In this document: one piece after another, positions 51,601 to 58,603 of the stretch
Layout of the letters: each line of letters opens with the position of its first letter
Numbering within the stretch: the stretch's first letter is position 1
Source: Brevibacillus_H sp041920465
Lineage (GTDB): Bacteria > Bacillota > Bacilli > Brevibacillales > Brevibacillaceae
Direction of reading: 5' to 3'
NCBI GenBank assembly: GCA_041920465.1
Contig: JBHGXW010000072.1
Span: 45,505 to 109,504 of the forward strand
Length of the DNA stretch: 64,000 nt
Notes under the pieces: model-generated
The model's database searches: none
What the model was told of the DNA's origin: nothing
What the model saw: the letters and a program-made list of their open reading frames with translations, nothing else
Translations under genes and position numbers: made by a program

Positions 51601-52043
51601 TGCTTGACACCTCCACCTTCTTCTACGGCTTGCGTCCGGGTGAAGAAACATCTGTCAGCATTGAGCGTGGCAAGACCCTGATTATCAAGCTGGTCGCTGT
51701 GGGTAACCTTCACCCTGACGGCAACCGCATCATTTACTTCGAATTAAACGGTCAGCCGCGCGAAATCATGATTCGTGATCAATCTGCACAGGTAACCGAA
51801 CTCCTGCGTCCGAAAGCGGATCCGCAAAATCCGTACCAACTGGGCGCATCCATGCCGGGTAAAGTGCTGAAAGTGCTGGTTGAAGCAGGTGACAAGGTAC
51901 GTAAGGGAGAGCATCTGCTGGTTAGCGAAGCGATGAAAATGGAAACCACGCTGCAGGCTCCAACCGATGCCAAAGTGAGGGCTATCCATGTGAAAGCCGG
52001 CGATACCATTGAAGCTGGCGATCTCTTGTTGGAACTGGAGTAA
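48597..52043 (+). CDS. pyc: Pyruvate carboxylase
   Basis: A 1148-residue biotin enzyme turning pyruvate and bicarbonate into oxaloacetate. The biotin carboxylase part (about 1-460) has the ATP-grasp Gly loop GVSGGGGRGMR and EVNPRIQVEHTITE. The carboxyltransferase part (about 530-820) has TFRDAHQSLFATRVR and the metal site around HTHDTSG. The C-terminal biotin domain has EAMKM with Lys1114. A GTG start at 48597 has GGGGGAG upstream; the frame is open to 48531, but without a ribosome binding site. Normal length. Confidence 0.97.
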   Translation: MKKRKIRRLLVANRGEIAIRIFRAATELGIRTVAIYSEQDNVSIHRFKADESYLVGAGKGPIEAYLDIESIIEIAKRNDIDAIHPGYGFLAENGEFARRCQEEGIVFIGPSPELIDKFGDKVEARNLAIEAGIPVIPGTPEPIDTLQEAMLFAKEHGYPIIIKGVSGGGGRGMRIVRSQEELQDALDRARSEARSSFGNAKVYLERYLEQPKHIEVQILGDEHGNVVHLYERDCSIQRRHQKVVEVAPSLALEPELREEICQAALRLMQKVGYSNAGTVEFLLTQDKKFYFIEVNPRIQVEHTITELITGIDIVQTQIRIAEGHALSDPEIGIHSQEDIKTSGYAIQCRVTTESPENNFAPDTGRILAWRSGGGFGVRLDGGNGYPGAIITPYYDSLLVKISTFAVSFEQAARKMLRTLREFRIRGVKTNLQFLENVVTHPDFLSGQYDTSFIDTKPELFVFPGRQDRGTKLLNYIGNTIVNGYPGLPKCEKKPHFEYPRIPKTPVSMPYPEGTKQILEREGADGLVKWISSQQKVLITDTTFRDAHQSLFATRVRTYDLAAIAEATGKLASDLFSLEMWGGATFDTSMRFLKESPWERLQILRQKIPNILFQMLLRGANAVGYTNYPDNAIQAFVKASAEQGIDVFRIFDSLNWLPGMQVAIDAVRETGKIAEAAICYTGDILDPNKTKYTLSYYVNLAKELEKAGAHILAIKDMAGLLKPYAAYELIRALKQEIGIPIHLHTHDTSGNGGAMLLKAVEAGVDIVDACVSSLSGLTSQPSLNALVAALERSERETGLNLDSFNKLSDYWADIRPLYQGFESDMKASNTEVYVHEMPGGQYSNLEQQAKAVGLEGRWDEVKAMYSTVNQMFGDIVKVTPSSKVVGDMALFMVQNNLTEETIYEKGQRIDFPDSVIQFFQGYLGQPPGGFPKKLQEVILKGRDYFTTRPGELLAPVDFDKVKQELEQKIGREPSQLDVLSYIMYPQVFLQYDQSMKEYGDLSVLDTSTFFYGLRPGEETSVSIERGKTLIIKLVAVGNLHPDGNRIIYFELNGQPREIMIRDQSAQVTELLRPKADPQNPYQLGASMPGKVLKVLVEAGDKVRKGEHLLVSEAMKMETTLQAPTDAKVRAIHVKAGDTIEAGDLLLELE

Positions 52044-52058
52044 AATAAACGCAATCAG

Positions 52059-52095
52059 CGCCTCTGTCAAAGGACGGGGGCGCTCGTTCATTTTT
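52059..52095 (+). terminator. Terminator of pyc
   Basis: An 11-bp stem GCGCCTCTGTC/GACGGGGGCGC (two GU pairs) with an AAAG loop, then TCGTTCATTTTT. Confidence 0.85.
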
Positions 52096-52103
52096 GGAAG
52101 ATA

Positions 52104-52132
52104 TTGAGCATTTGACAAAATCCCATTATAAT
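52104..52132 (+). promoter_or_regulatory. SigA-like promoter of the FliD-like gene
   Basis: TTGAGC (52104-52109), 17 bp, TATAAT (52127-52132). An overlapping TTGACA at 52112 is too close to this -10 box. No SigD (flagellar) promoter shape was seen. Confidence 0.6.
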
Positions 52133-52168
52133 GATTGTGAATATACTTCCTTTTAAGGGGTGAACCGG

Positions 52169-53425
52169 GTGAATGCTGTCTCTCCTTATATACTAACGTC
52201 TCAGCGGTTCAATCAATATAATTTTCAGATGTATCAGGCGACTTTGCGTGTCCCGAAGTTCCCCATATCCAGTTATTCTTTCCTACCTCTCTATTTGAAG
52301 CAGCAAAAGTGGTCACTGGACACCTCAGCTACTCTTTCCCGTCTTTTGGATGAAGCAAATGCTCTGGACAAAAAAGCAAGCCAATTTGATTTGAAGCAAA
52401 AAAACAGCGTCATTAATTCCCGGATGGCTGACTCGAGCGATTCGCAAACAATCTCAGTCCAAGCCCAACCGAAAGCTGCCTTGAATACCTACAAAATTGA
52501 GGTTTCCAAGCTGGCGAAAGGCCAAAAAAATACAGGATTCCAACTGGCAAATGATTCAGCTTCCGCCGTCTCGTCCGGGAAAAATACTTTTCGCATCAAC
52601 GTTGGCGGCGAAGAACATACCATCTCTTTTTATGCATATTCCAACGATACCCATAAAGAAACACTCTCTCGCATGGCTGGCGCGATTAACCAGAACGGAA
52701 TCGGCTTGAGGGCACAGGTTGTTGAAGATCAAATTCAGCATACCAGCCGTTTGGAGCTGACAAGTGACGATACAGGGTTAAAAACTGCCTTTTCCATTTA
52801 CGATATAGAAGGAAACAGCGTGCAAGCTACCGGGATCGGCAACGTCAGCCAAACCGCAGAAGATGCCAATTACACCGTAAATGGAAAAAGCTTCACTTCT
52901 TCCTCCAATACCGTCACTATTGGAACGGATAAGGATGTCGTCGTCACATTTCATCAACTGACGAATGAAGCCGTTACAGTTCAGGTGAGAGCAGATTCGA
53001 ATAAAATAGTGGAAGAAGTCAAGTCGCTTGTCCGCCAGTATAATCAATTTGAATCTTACCTCAATCATGAAGCTGGTTCCCTGTCCAATGAATTACGCAA
53101 AAACTGGCGCAAGCTCACTCAGGAAGTGCAGCCAAAATGGAATGACTTAGGATTCCAAAGCCGTTCTGACGGCAGTTTATATCTGGATGAAGCGAAACTC
53201 CGCGAAAATCTGGACGAGCAGTTTGATCAGGTTCAATCCGCGCTTAGCGGACCTGGCGGCTTTGCCACCAAGGTAGCTCAAGAGACAGGACGGATTCAGG
53301 AAACGCCGCTGGTTCAGGCTTATCAAACAACAATCAACAACAATCCGTATCATAACTACCTGTTACCCAACATGTTCCTGAAGCAGGCTGCGGCAACCGG
53401 GTTAGCCTTTAATCAATTATTTTAG
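52169..53425 (+). CDS. Orphan FliD-like (flagellar cap) protein
   Basis: A 418-residue protein. After about 85 residues of helical sequence, the segment around QTISVQAQPKAALNTYKIEV and SKLAKGQKNTGF matches the FliD N-terminal pattern, and the C-terminal part (LVRQYNQFESYLNHEAGSL, then LGFQSRSDGSLYLDEAKLRE) matches FliD_C. A GTG start at 52169 follows AAGGGG; GTG 52160 is an alternative. FliD caps the filament, but no other flagellar gene is near and the first helices differ from classical FliD, so it may be a surface-appendage or secreted relative. Confidence 0.72.
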   Translation: MNAVSPYILTSQRFNQYNFQMYQATLRVPKFPISSYSFLPLYLKQQKWSLDTSATLSRLLDEANALDKKASQFDLKQKNSVINSRMADSSDSQTISVQAQPKAALNTYKIEVSKLAKGQKNTGFQLANDSASAVSSGKNTFRINVGGEEHTISFYAYSNDTHKETLSRMAGAINQNGIGLRAQVVEDQIQHTSRLELTSDDTGLKTAFSIYDIEGNSVQATGIGNVSQTAEDANYTVNGKSFTSSSNTVTIGTDKDVVVTFHQLTNEAVTVQVRADSNKIVEEVKSLVRQYNQFESYLNHEAGSLSNELRKNWRKLTQEVQPKWNDLGFQSRSDGSLYLDEAKLRENLDEQFDQVQSALSGPGGFATKVAQETGRIQETPLVQAYQTTINNNPYHNYLLPNMFLKQAAATGLAFNQLF

Positions 53426-53435
53426 TGCCACAATT

Positions 53436-53548
53436 AGAAAACCCACCGGGCTATAAGCCGGCTAAGCGCAACGTCCTTGTTGCGTCGCCGGCACTAGCAC
53501 GTCCTGTGCGGAGCTACGTTGCCCGGCGGGGCCCCCAACTTATAAATT
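53436..53548. repeat. Structured GC-rich repeat I, copy A (113 bp)
   Basis: It begins AGAAAACCCACCGGGC and ends GGGGCCCCCAACTTATAAATT-like. CCCACCGGGC pairs with GCCCGGCGGG around two inner hairpins: GCCGGC and CGCAAC arms pairing with GTTGCG and GCCGGC, and TAGCAC...GTGC..CTA. About 95% identical to 63622-63736. Each copy has two GCCGGC sites. Confidence 0.85.
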
Positions 53549-53602
53549 CTTATCCTGACGATTTTTACCCACCCGGCTTAAGCTTTCGCTGCGAGATTGG
53601 AA

Positions 53603-53645
53603 AGAAGGTGGCATACCGATCACGGTCATGCCACTTTTCTTTTTT
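53603..53645 (-). terminator. Terminator of ytfJ
   Basis: GTGGCAT pairs with ATGCCAC and A-rich/T-rich flanks extend the stem; on the minus strand T-rich sequence follows. Confidence 0.7.
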
Positions 53646-54120
53646 AGCTTCGTTTCATGATCGTTTCGATATCCTCATCATCCACATCGGCAATGATGGT
53701 TGTCTTATGCTCTGGTGCTTTGTTTTTGTTGTTTTTCATGACTCCTTGAAGTTTATCGACAAATTGCGGCACCGTGTCCAAAATGCGATCGTACAGATGA
53801 GTAGTATTTTCGAGCGGGATGGAACGGATTCCTTGTTTGCCTACGACAAGAAAAGCTACAGGGGTAATCGATACTCCCCCGCCGCTGCCGCCGCCAAACG
53901 GGTGGCTGGAGCCATTCAATTCGTGATGATGTTCTCGCTGGCCATTGTAATTGAACTCGCTTCCCCCTGCCGCAAAACCGAAACCAACTTTGGAAATCGG
54001 CAGGATGACGCTTCCGTCTGGTGTCTCCACCGGATCGCCAATAATTGTATTCACATCAACCATTTGCTTTAGGTTTTCCATTGTGGTTTTCATCAAGCCC
54101 TGGATGGGGTGGTCAGCCAC
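53644..54120 (-). CDS. ytfJ: YtfJ/GerW sporulation protein (intact copy)
   Basis: A 158-residue protein made in the forespore and needed for normal germination in Bacillus. N-terminal LKQMVDVNTIIGDPVETPDG and VILPISKVGFGFAAGG, then a His/Gly-rich loop (GGGSGGGVSITPVAFLVV), are diagnostic. It starts at GTG 54120 with AAGGAGG eight bases upstream. Its first 17 codons differ from the stranded 5' fragment at 57659-57787, while the next 56 bp are identical to it, so this gene is a chimera formed by the island insertion. Confidence 0.93.
   Translation of the reverse strand: MADHPIQGLMKTTMENLKQMVDVNTIIGDPVETPDGSVILPISKVGFGFAAGGSEFNYNGQREHHHELNGSSHPFGGGSGGGVSITPVAFLVVGKQGIRSIPLENTTHLYDRILDTVPQFVDKLQGVMKNNKNKAPEHKTTIIADVDDEDIETIMKRS
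54014..54069. repeat. 56-bp direct repeat, left end of the RM island
   Basis: Identical to 57681-57736. It covers ytfJ codons from the NLKQ region to PDG. The sequences outside it differ at both copies, so these are the exact limits of identity. Confidence 0.92.
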
Positions 54121-54168
54121 GATTCATTCCTCCTTACCAGCAATAATGCTTGGTTTATTCGGCATTTG

Positions 54169-54198
54169 TAGCATACCCCAACTGAGATCGAAGCATGT
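54169..54198 (-). promoter_or_regulatory. Possible weak forespore promoter of the intact ytfJ
   Basis: ACATG, 18 bp, TATGCTA on the minus strand. Compared with the SigF/SigG pattern gHATR-N18-CATWHTA it has one mismatch in the -35 and two in the -10. Suggestive only. Confidence 0.3.
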
Positions 54199-54523
54199 AC
54201 TATTGAAAATCAGGTAAGCAGGTTGGTTAACATCCCCTAATCAAAATTGAGGAATAATTAACAGATATTGAGTGGCTCGTTTGGAGACTTCACAAGCAGA
54301 TTGCTTAGATTCTGTTGTCCTTACAATTTCTCTTAGATTCGTTTTAACATCGGCCATCAATTTTACCAGACAACATTAGCAGCCATTTTGGCCTTTCGTT
54401 TGTAGGGCTTCATTAGCTAAATATATTGGGAATATTATCACCTTAAACCTTGTTTTGGAAGCGGTAGTAATGAAGATACCGCCTTTGTTTGTTTAGATTT
54501 TACACCCTTTAGGGTTTAAAGAA
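54199..54523. other. Intergenic region of the island, nothing clear
   Basis: AT-rich sequence between the intact ytfJ and the recombinase-like gene. A 38-codon frame (54241-54357, minus) lacks a ribosome binding site. It may hold remnants of the donor locus. Confidence 0.4.
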
Positions 54524-55450
54524 TCATAATTTTTGTTTAATGTCTTGTTGTTCCTGTAGGTATTGGTGTAATGCATTTTCAAGTTGAGTGTTTTTTTTCA
54601 TTCCCATTATTTCATAAAACTTCATAAGACTTTGACCCTGAGTGCTCCTTAAATCGATGAGAATACGTGATCTTATCAGTTTTTGTACGTCTACAGTAGT
54701 GGTTAATTTTGAACGATTTTTCGTACTTCTGTAAACACCATGTAGCATTTTATTTACTGTTCGGTTGTTTGCTGGTGCCCCCTTAATAATGACAAATTCC
54801 TCATATGGATTACCATTAAAGGTGTTGTAATATTTTTCGATTATACTATACGAATCATCATCCATATTTATCCATTTATCAACAAATTTATCATGATCAC
54901 GTCTAAGATTACGTATTTTTCTATTTTCAATATCCACATCGTCCCATTTTAGTTTGTAAATGTGGTCTTGCTCAAAAAGCATGTTGTAAGCAAGTGTCAC
55001 TAATAAAGGCGTTAATAACTTTTCTTCGTTTTGTTTTTTACTAAACACTGTATCGTACTTGATATATTCAATGTCCGCTTCCGTTAAAAAATCAAGTTTT
55101 TCCTTCGGCGTCTTTTTGACACTTTGGATCGTTTCCTTAATACGAAGATAAGATTCGGAATCAATTTTATCTATATCAGGATCACGTAGAAACTCAAGAA
55201 AATTAGTAAGCGCTGCTCTTGCTGTTGAACCAGTTCGATTTTCCAAAAATTTTTTTATTAAATGTTTTGCAAAAAAACTCTTATAATCATCAATCGCGCT
55301 TTCTTCGATGTAATTTTCAATATAGTTATTAAGAGCACTTAAGTACTGCTCCTGTACCCTTGGAGTAAGACTCCTTTTTTTTGTCTGTAGAAACAATACA
55401 AAATCTTTCTTGATAAAATTTTTTAACAGTTGAATAGAGTTATGCTCCAC
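54524..55450 (-). CDS. Degenerate tyrosine-recombinase-like protein of the island
   Basis: A 308-residue protein. Residues about 5-95 resemble the SAM-like core-binding domain (VQEQYLSALNNYIENYIEE), and about 115-300 resemble the catalytic domain (LDFLTEADIEYIKYDTVF, YNMLFEQDHIYKLKWDDVDI, LIDLRSTQGQSLMKF). The first catalytic Arg position reads F in MLFEQDH and the HxxR motif has lost its His residues, although a late Arg and a Tyr (HQYLQEQQ) remain. It is probably not a normal recombinase. AT-rich and Lys/Asn/Ile-rich, unlike its neighbours. It lies downstream of the RM genes, after a terminator. Confidence 0.65.
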   Translation of the reverse strand: MEHNSIQLLKNFIKKDFVLFLQTKKRSLTPRVQEQYLSALNNYIENYIEESAIDDYKSFFAKHLIKKFLENRTGSTARAALTNFLEFLRDPDIDKIDSESYLRIKETIQSVKKTPKEKLDFLTEADIEYIKYDTVFSKKQNEEKLLTPLLVTLAYNMLFEQDHIYKLKWDDVDIENRKIRNLRRDHDKFVDKWINMDDDSYSIIEKYYNTFNGNPYEEFVIIKGAPANNRTVNKMLHGVYRSTKNRSKLTTTVDVQKLIRSRILIDLRSTQGQSLMKFYEIMGMKKNTQLENALHQYLQEQQDIKQKL

Positions 55451-55571
55451 TACTTAGCATCTTCCTTTCTAAATAAAATTAGTATTTTATTTGTTTTATG
55501 GTTAATATCAGACAGACCATAGCTAATATATCATAATATTTTGGGTATTGCAAGAAAATATTTACACTTCT

Positions 55572-55607
55572 AAAAAAGTAAAGACTGTCAGCAAACAGTT
55601 GACAGTC
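55572..55607 (-). terminator. Terminator of the RM operon
   Basis: GACTGTCA pairs perfectly with TGACAGTC; TTTACTTTTTT follows on the minus strand. Confidence 0.9.
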
Positions 55608-55617
55608 CAGAATTTAC

Positions 55618-56475
55618 TTAAATTGCCAAATCAAGTGGAAGATCAGATATATCCTTTAACCTCTTCCCATCAATCATAATATTTAACATCTCTAAAGCAT
55701 CTTCTGCGTTTGCCATTTCTACCGATTGTTTAAGTTCATCCAGAGCAAAATGGTAAACACAATCTATATCACCTGTTCCAAGCGCAATGGAGGCAAGACG
55801 ACTTGGTAATGGTTCTGCCGTAACAACCACAATGTGCGGCAAATGTCCTTTGCGGTTTCGAATCAAGTTCAAAGCTTCCGATCGGCTGTTTTGGCTTCGG
55901 TCTGAACGAATCGTCCACTTCGATGAAATGCTGGCGTGAAGCAGCGGCTTGCCTCCATTGATTGCCCGAATAGCTGCACGACGGCTGACATTTAGGTCAA
56001 CCATAGGCTCATCCCTGTTCAATTCAGCGTCCTGCAAAAGATTCTGAACAATAATGATATCGGGTGTAATTGTGTAGTCATTACCGAGAGCCGCTGCAAG
56101 CTCTGGATTGTTTTTGGACGCTTCGTCGAGTGCTGTTAGATGAGCATATTGTTCAAAACCAGCGATGGCCATTCGATTTCGATTGCCAATCTTCTTGATT
56201 TCCCAATGACCAGGACGAATGTGGTTCAACCCTAAAAAAGTATCACGAATAAACTCAGCATTGATGGCCTCAAACTCACTCCCGCTTGTTTGACCCGCTA
56301 ATCTCTCCCCTGCCTCTGATTCTAAGAGTTCGGCAATGCCTTTCGCGATTCTGACTGAGAGTTTGCTGTCTTTATCTGCATTACTCGGAACTCCTTGGCT
56401 ATTAACTGTAAGTACCGACTGCAATAGGGAGGCATGATATTTCTTTCGTGCTTTAGCAATAAGTGCATTTGTCAT
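55618..56475 (-). CDS. Type II restriction endonuclease, NgoMIV family
   Basis: A 285-residue endonuclease strongly resembling NgoMIV (cuts G^CCGGC) along its length, for example GQTSGSEFEAI, ITPDIIIV, KWTIRSDR and RSEALNLIRNRKG. The residues matching the NgoMIV active site are E69, D139, K186 and E200; the Cys next to the catalytic Lys in NgoMIV is Ser185 here. Site specificity is inferred from homology. ATG 56475 overlaps the methyltransferase stop by 4 bp (ATGA), so the two are coupled, with the methylase made first. Confidence 0.93.
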   Translation of the reverse strand: MTNALIAKARKKYHASLLQSVLTVNSQGVPSNADKDSKLSVRIAKGIAELLESEAGERLAGQTSGSEFEAINAEFIRDTFLGLNHIRPGHWEIKKIGNRNRMAIAGFEQYAHLTALDEASKNNPELAAALGNDYTITPDIIIVQNLLQDAELNRDEPMVDLNVSRRAAIRAINGGKPLLHASISSKWTIRSDRSQNSRSEALNLIRNRKGHLPHIVVVTAEPLPSRLASIALGTGDIDCVYHFALDELKQSVEMANAEDALEMLNIMIDGKRLKDISDLPLDLAI

Positions 56476-57434
56476 AGCCCATGTATCCTTTTCAAATTTG
56501 ATGTGACACCAGCTTCTAAGCACTTTCTAATTTCGAGTCCAACTGCTTGAGCAACTGGCGGAGGAAACGCATTGCCAATTTGACGATAAGCAGGCGTTTT
56601 TTTGCCAAAAAATTCCCAAGAATCAGGAAAACCTTGAAGTCTTGCAACCATTCTTGTCGTTAGACGGGGCAAACCAATGAAGTTAGGCTCAGGTGCACTA
56701 TCAGCAATGCCCATCCCATCAACACCCAGAGCTGCCCATGCTCGTTTGGCACGTGTTGGTCCCAGATCAGGCCCCCCATGCTTCTTTGAACCACCAACAA
56801 TGGTTGGAGCAATATCATTTGCCCATTCTTTCCAGCGACTAGCCAAAAACCACCCATTCTCAGCCATAAGGTCATAAAGAGTTTCGCCCACTGTAGGCGG
56901 TCGATGCCACAAGGGCTTTGGCCAGCTAAAGTTATGGGCAAGGTCTTTTCTTATTGCTACAAAGACAACACGTGGTCGGAGTTGAGGGACGCCAAAGTCA
57001 GATGCGTTTAAAAGTTTCCACTCCGCTTTGTAACCCATTTTTCGCAGATCATCAACAATCTTTTCTCGATATTCATCGAATACCGCATCCAATAACCCAC
57101 GAACATTCTCAAGCATCACTGCCCTAGGTTGAATTTCCTCAACCAAACGGATAGCTTCAGGAAACAAATCACGTTCATCTTCCTGACCAAGCTGTTTACC
57201 AGCCTTTGAAAAAGGCGGGCAAGGAACACCACCAGCGAGTAAATCAACACCTTTAAAGTGCCTTCCAGATACATTTCGTAAATCATCTTCTATAACGTTC
57301 CAGTGAGGACGATTTAAACGTAGAGTTGCGCAAGCTGGAGATTCTATTTCGACAAGAGCTGCATGTTCAAATCCTGCTAATTCCAGACCAAGAGCTTGTC
57401 CACCCGCTCCTGCACATATTTCAAGTGAAATCAT
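56472..57434 (-). CDS. DNA (cytosine-5)-methyltransferase of the NgoMIV-type system
   Basis: A 320-residue C5 methyltransferase. Motif I ICAGAGGQALGLELAGF binds AdoMet; motif IV GGVPCPPFSKAG holds the catalytic Cys; motif VI ENVRG, motif VIII PQLRPRVVFVAI and motif X QIGNAFPPPVAQAV complete the set. It protects host DNA at the partner's site, presumably GCCGGC. AGGAGAG precedes the ATG, and a SigA-type promoter lies upstream. First gene of the RM operon. Confidence 0.95.
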   Translation of the reverse strand: MISLEICAGAGGQALGLELAGFEHAALVEIESPACATLRLNRPHWNVIEDDLRNVSGRHFKGVDLLAGGVPCPPFSKAGKQLGQEDERDLFPEAIRLVEEIQPRAVMLENVRGLLDAVFDEYREKIVDDLRKMGYKAEWKLLNASDFGVPQLRPRVVFVAIRKDLAHNFSWPKPLWHRPPTVGETLYDLMAENGWFLASRWKEWANDIAPTIVGGSKKHGGPDLGPTRAKRAWAALGVDGMGIADSAPEPNFIGLPRLTTRMVARLQGFPDSWEFFGKKTPAYRQIGNAFPPPVAQAVGLEIRKCLEAGVTSNLKRIHGL

Positions 57435-57470
57435 ATGGTTTTCTCTCCTAACTGTCTTGCTTAAGACTTA

Positions 57471-57499
57471 AGTATAGATGAAGTTAAACCAGTCTTCAA
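57471..57499 (-). promoter_or_regulatory. Promoter of the RM operon
   Basis: TTGAAG (57494-57499), 17 bp, TATACT (57471-57476) on the minus strand, followed by the near-palindrome ACTTAAGTCTTAAG (two overlapping CTTAAG), which could be a control site. Confidence 0.7.
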
Positions 57500-57658
57500 G
57501 ATACTAAATACGAACTTATGTTCCTATTTGCATACTAGCACAAGACAAGCCAGAATTCAAAGTAATGAAAAGCGAAAAGACATGTATCACAATGTGAACA
57601 TGCCCAAATAAACTGTTTGAATTTTAAACTTGAGGGATTTAGCACAGCTTTTTTGGCG

Positions 57659-57787
57659 TTATCGTTTACAGAGTCCACACCCGTCTGGTGTCTCCACCGG
57701 ATCGCCAATAATTGTATTCACATCAACCATTTGCTTCAAGTTTCCCATGGTCGTTCTCATTAGGCTCTGGAAGGAGTGGTCCGCCAT
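57659..57787 (-). pseudogene. Stranded 5' end of the original ytfJ
   Basis: From ATG 57787 it encodes MADHSFQSLMRTTMGNLKQ and continues in frame to ETPDG, then runs into island sequence and stops at 57659. It is 36 codons of ytfJ next to its natural partner ytfI, cut off by the island. Its 56 bp nearest the break are the right-hand direct repeat. Its start region (51 bp) is only about 75% identical to that of the intact copy. Confidence 0.88.
57681..57736. repeat. 56-bp direct repeat, right end of the RM island
   Basis: Identical to 54014-54069 and lying inside the stranded ytfJ 5' fragment. Confidence 0.92.
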
Positions 57788-58419
57788 TTTTGCACCCGCC
57801 CTTTTCTTAGTTTCAGCAAAATCCGAATTCCGGCAAGGATTGCATGACCTACCCTGAACATGAGGATGCACCTGATTTTTGTGTGGATTACCGCCTCATT
57901 CCAAACAGGCTGCACACTTATCCGCGGATATGTTTGCAGCATGACACTCCGCGACAGGGTAGCGATGATAAGGCTTTTTATGCTCCACACCACCCCTGTC
58001 AACGTGCCGGTAGCGGCAGCGTCTCCAATGCCAAGTGAAGTGTGCCAGACAACTTCCTTGCATTGAATTTGTTTCATAAATCTGCGGACAGTCGGGAGAA
58101 AATCGTGAATGTGTTCCACCATATTCCGATAGTCGCGGATCCATTTGTCTATTTTTTCTTTCGTAATGGCGGTTTCCTCCGTGGTACCCTGTGTCTGTAC
58201 GCTGCTTTCCACCTCCTTGGTTATTTTCAAGCGGTTAGACAGCAGCTTCATAACCGGGATTTCATATTTATACCGAATCAAGCGAAACCAGGCAGTCATT
58301 TCAACGGTTAAATGGTCTTTTTCATGGACCCGCTCATAGAACATAACGATGCGGACCGGTGTGAACACAACGAGTACAACTAGAACGATGATCAGTGCCA
58401 AGATCAGGTAGCCAATCAA
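57760..58419 (-). CDS. ytfI: YtfI-like DUF2953 protein
   Basis: A 219-residue protein with an N-terminal membrane helix (LILALIIVLVVLVVFTP) and a beta/alpha domain (CKEVVWHTSLGIGDAAATG, then YPRISVQPVWNEAVIHTKIRC in part) typical of DUF2953. In Bacillus ytfI is followed by ytfJ and both belong to the forespore. Here its 3' end overlaps the stranded ytfJ start by 28 bp, showing the original operon order. Start is TTG 58419 with GGCGGGG. A forespore-type promoter lies just upstream. Confidence 0.82.
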   Translation of the reverse strand: MIGYLILALIIVLVVLVVFTPVRIVMFYERVHEKDHLTVEMTAWFRLIRYKYEIPVMKLLSNRLKITKEVESSVQTQGTTEETAITKEKIDKWIRDYRNMVEHIHDFLPTVRRFMKQIQCKEVVWHTSLGIGDAAATGTLTGVVWSIKSLIIATLSRSVMLQTYPRISVQPVWNEAVIHTKIRCILMFRVGHAILAGIRILLKLRKGRVQKWRTTPSRA

Positions 58420-58441
58420 AAAAATCCCCGCCTTTCTCCTC

Positions 58442-58471
58442 TAGTATGAGTAAAAAAAGCGGGAAATATGT
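58442..58471 (-). promoter_or_regulatory. SigF/SigG-type promoter of ytfI
   Basis: ACATA (58467-58471), 18 bp, CATACTA (58442-58448) on the minus strand. The -10 is a perfect forespore consensus. It once drove ytfJ too; the intact ytfJ is now 3.7 kb away behind two terminators. Confidence 0.75.
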
Positions 58472-58540
58472 TCCGATTGTAGTAGGTTAATCCAACACAT
58501 TCACCTTGTGGTTAATGGGACCTCTACAGCCAGAAACATC

Positions 58541-58571
58541 AAAAGGATCCCGTACAGGGGACCCTTTTTTT
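58541..58571. terminator. Terminator of the SASP gene
   Basis: AAAAGGATCCC pairs with GGGGACCCTTTT (imperfect). T-runs follow on both strands, stronger on the plus strand. Confidence 0.75.
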
Positions 58572-58603
58572 ACAGCCAACTATTTTTTTGTCTCGCCACT
58601 TAA

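Larger units (their letters stand above)
54014..57736. mobile_element. Restriction-modification island inserted in ytfJ
   Basis: The unit between two 56-bp direct repeats holds a recombinase-like gene, an NgoMIV-type endonuclease gene and a cytosine methyltransferase gene, all on the minus strand. Removing one repeat and the 3667 bp between would rejoin the ytfI-adjacent ytfJ 5' end with the 3' end at 53644-54013. The recombinase-like part is clearly more AT-rich than the host genes. Integration mechanism unknown. Confidence 0.8.

Noticed and set aside
54241..54357. 38-codon minus-strand ORF in the island
   Set aside because: No ribosome binding site and no recognisable product; probably chance or a remnant.
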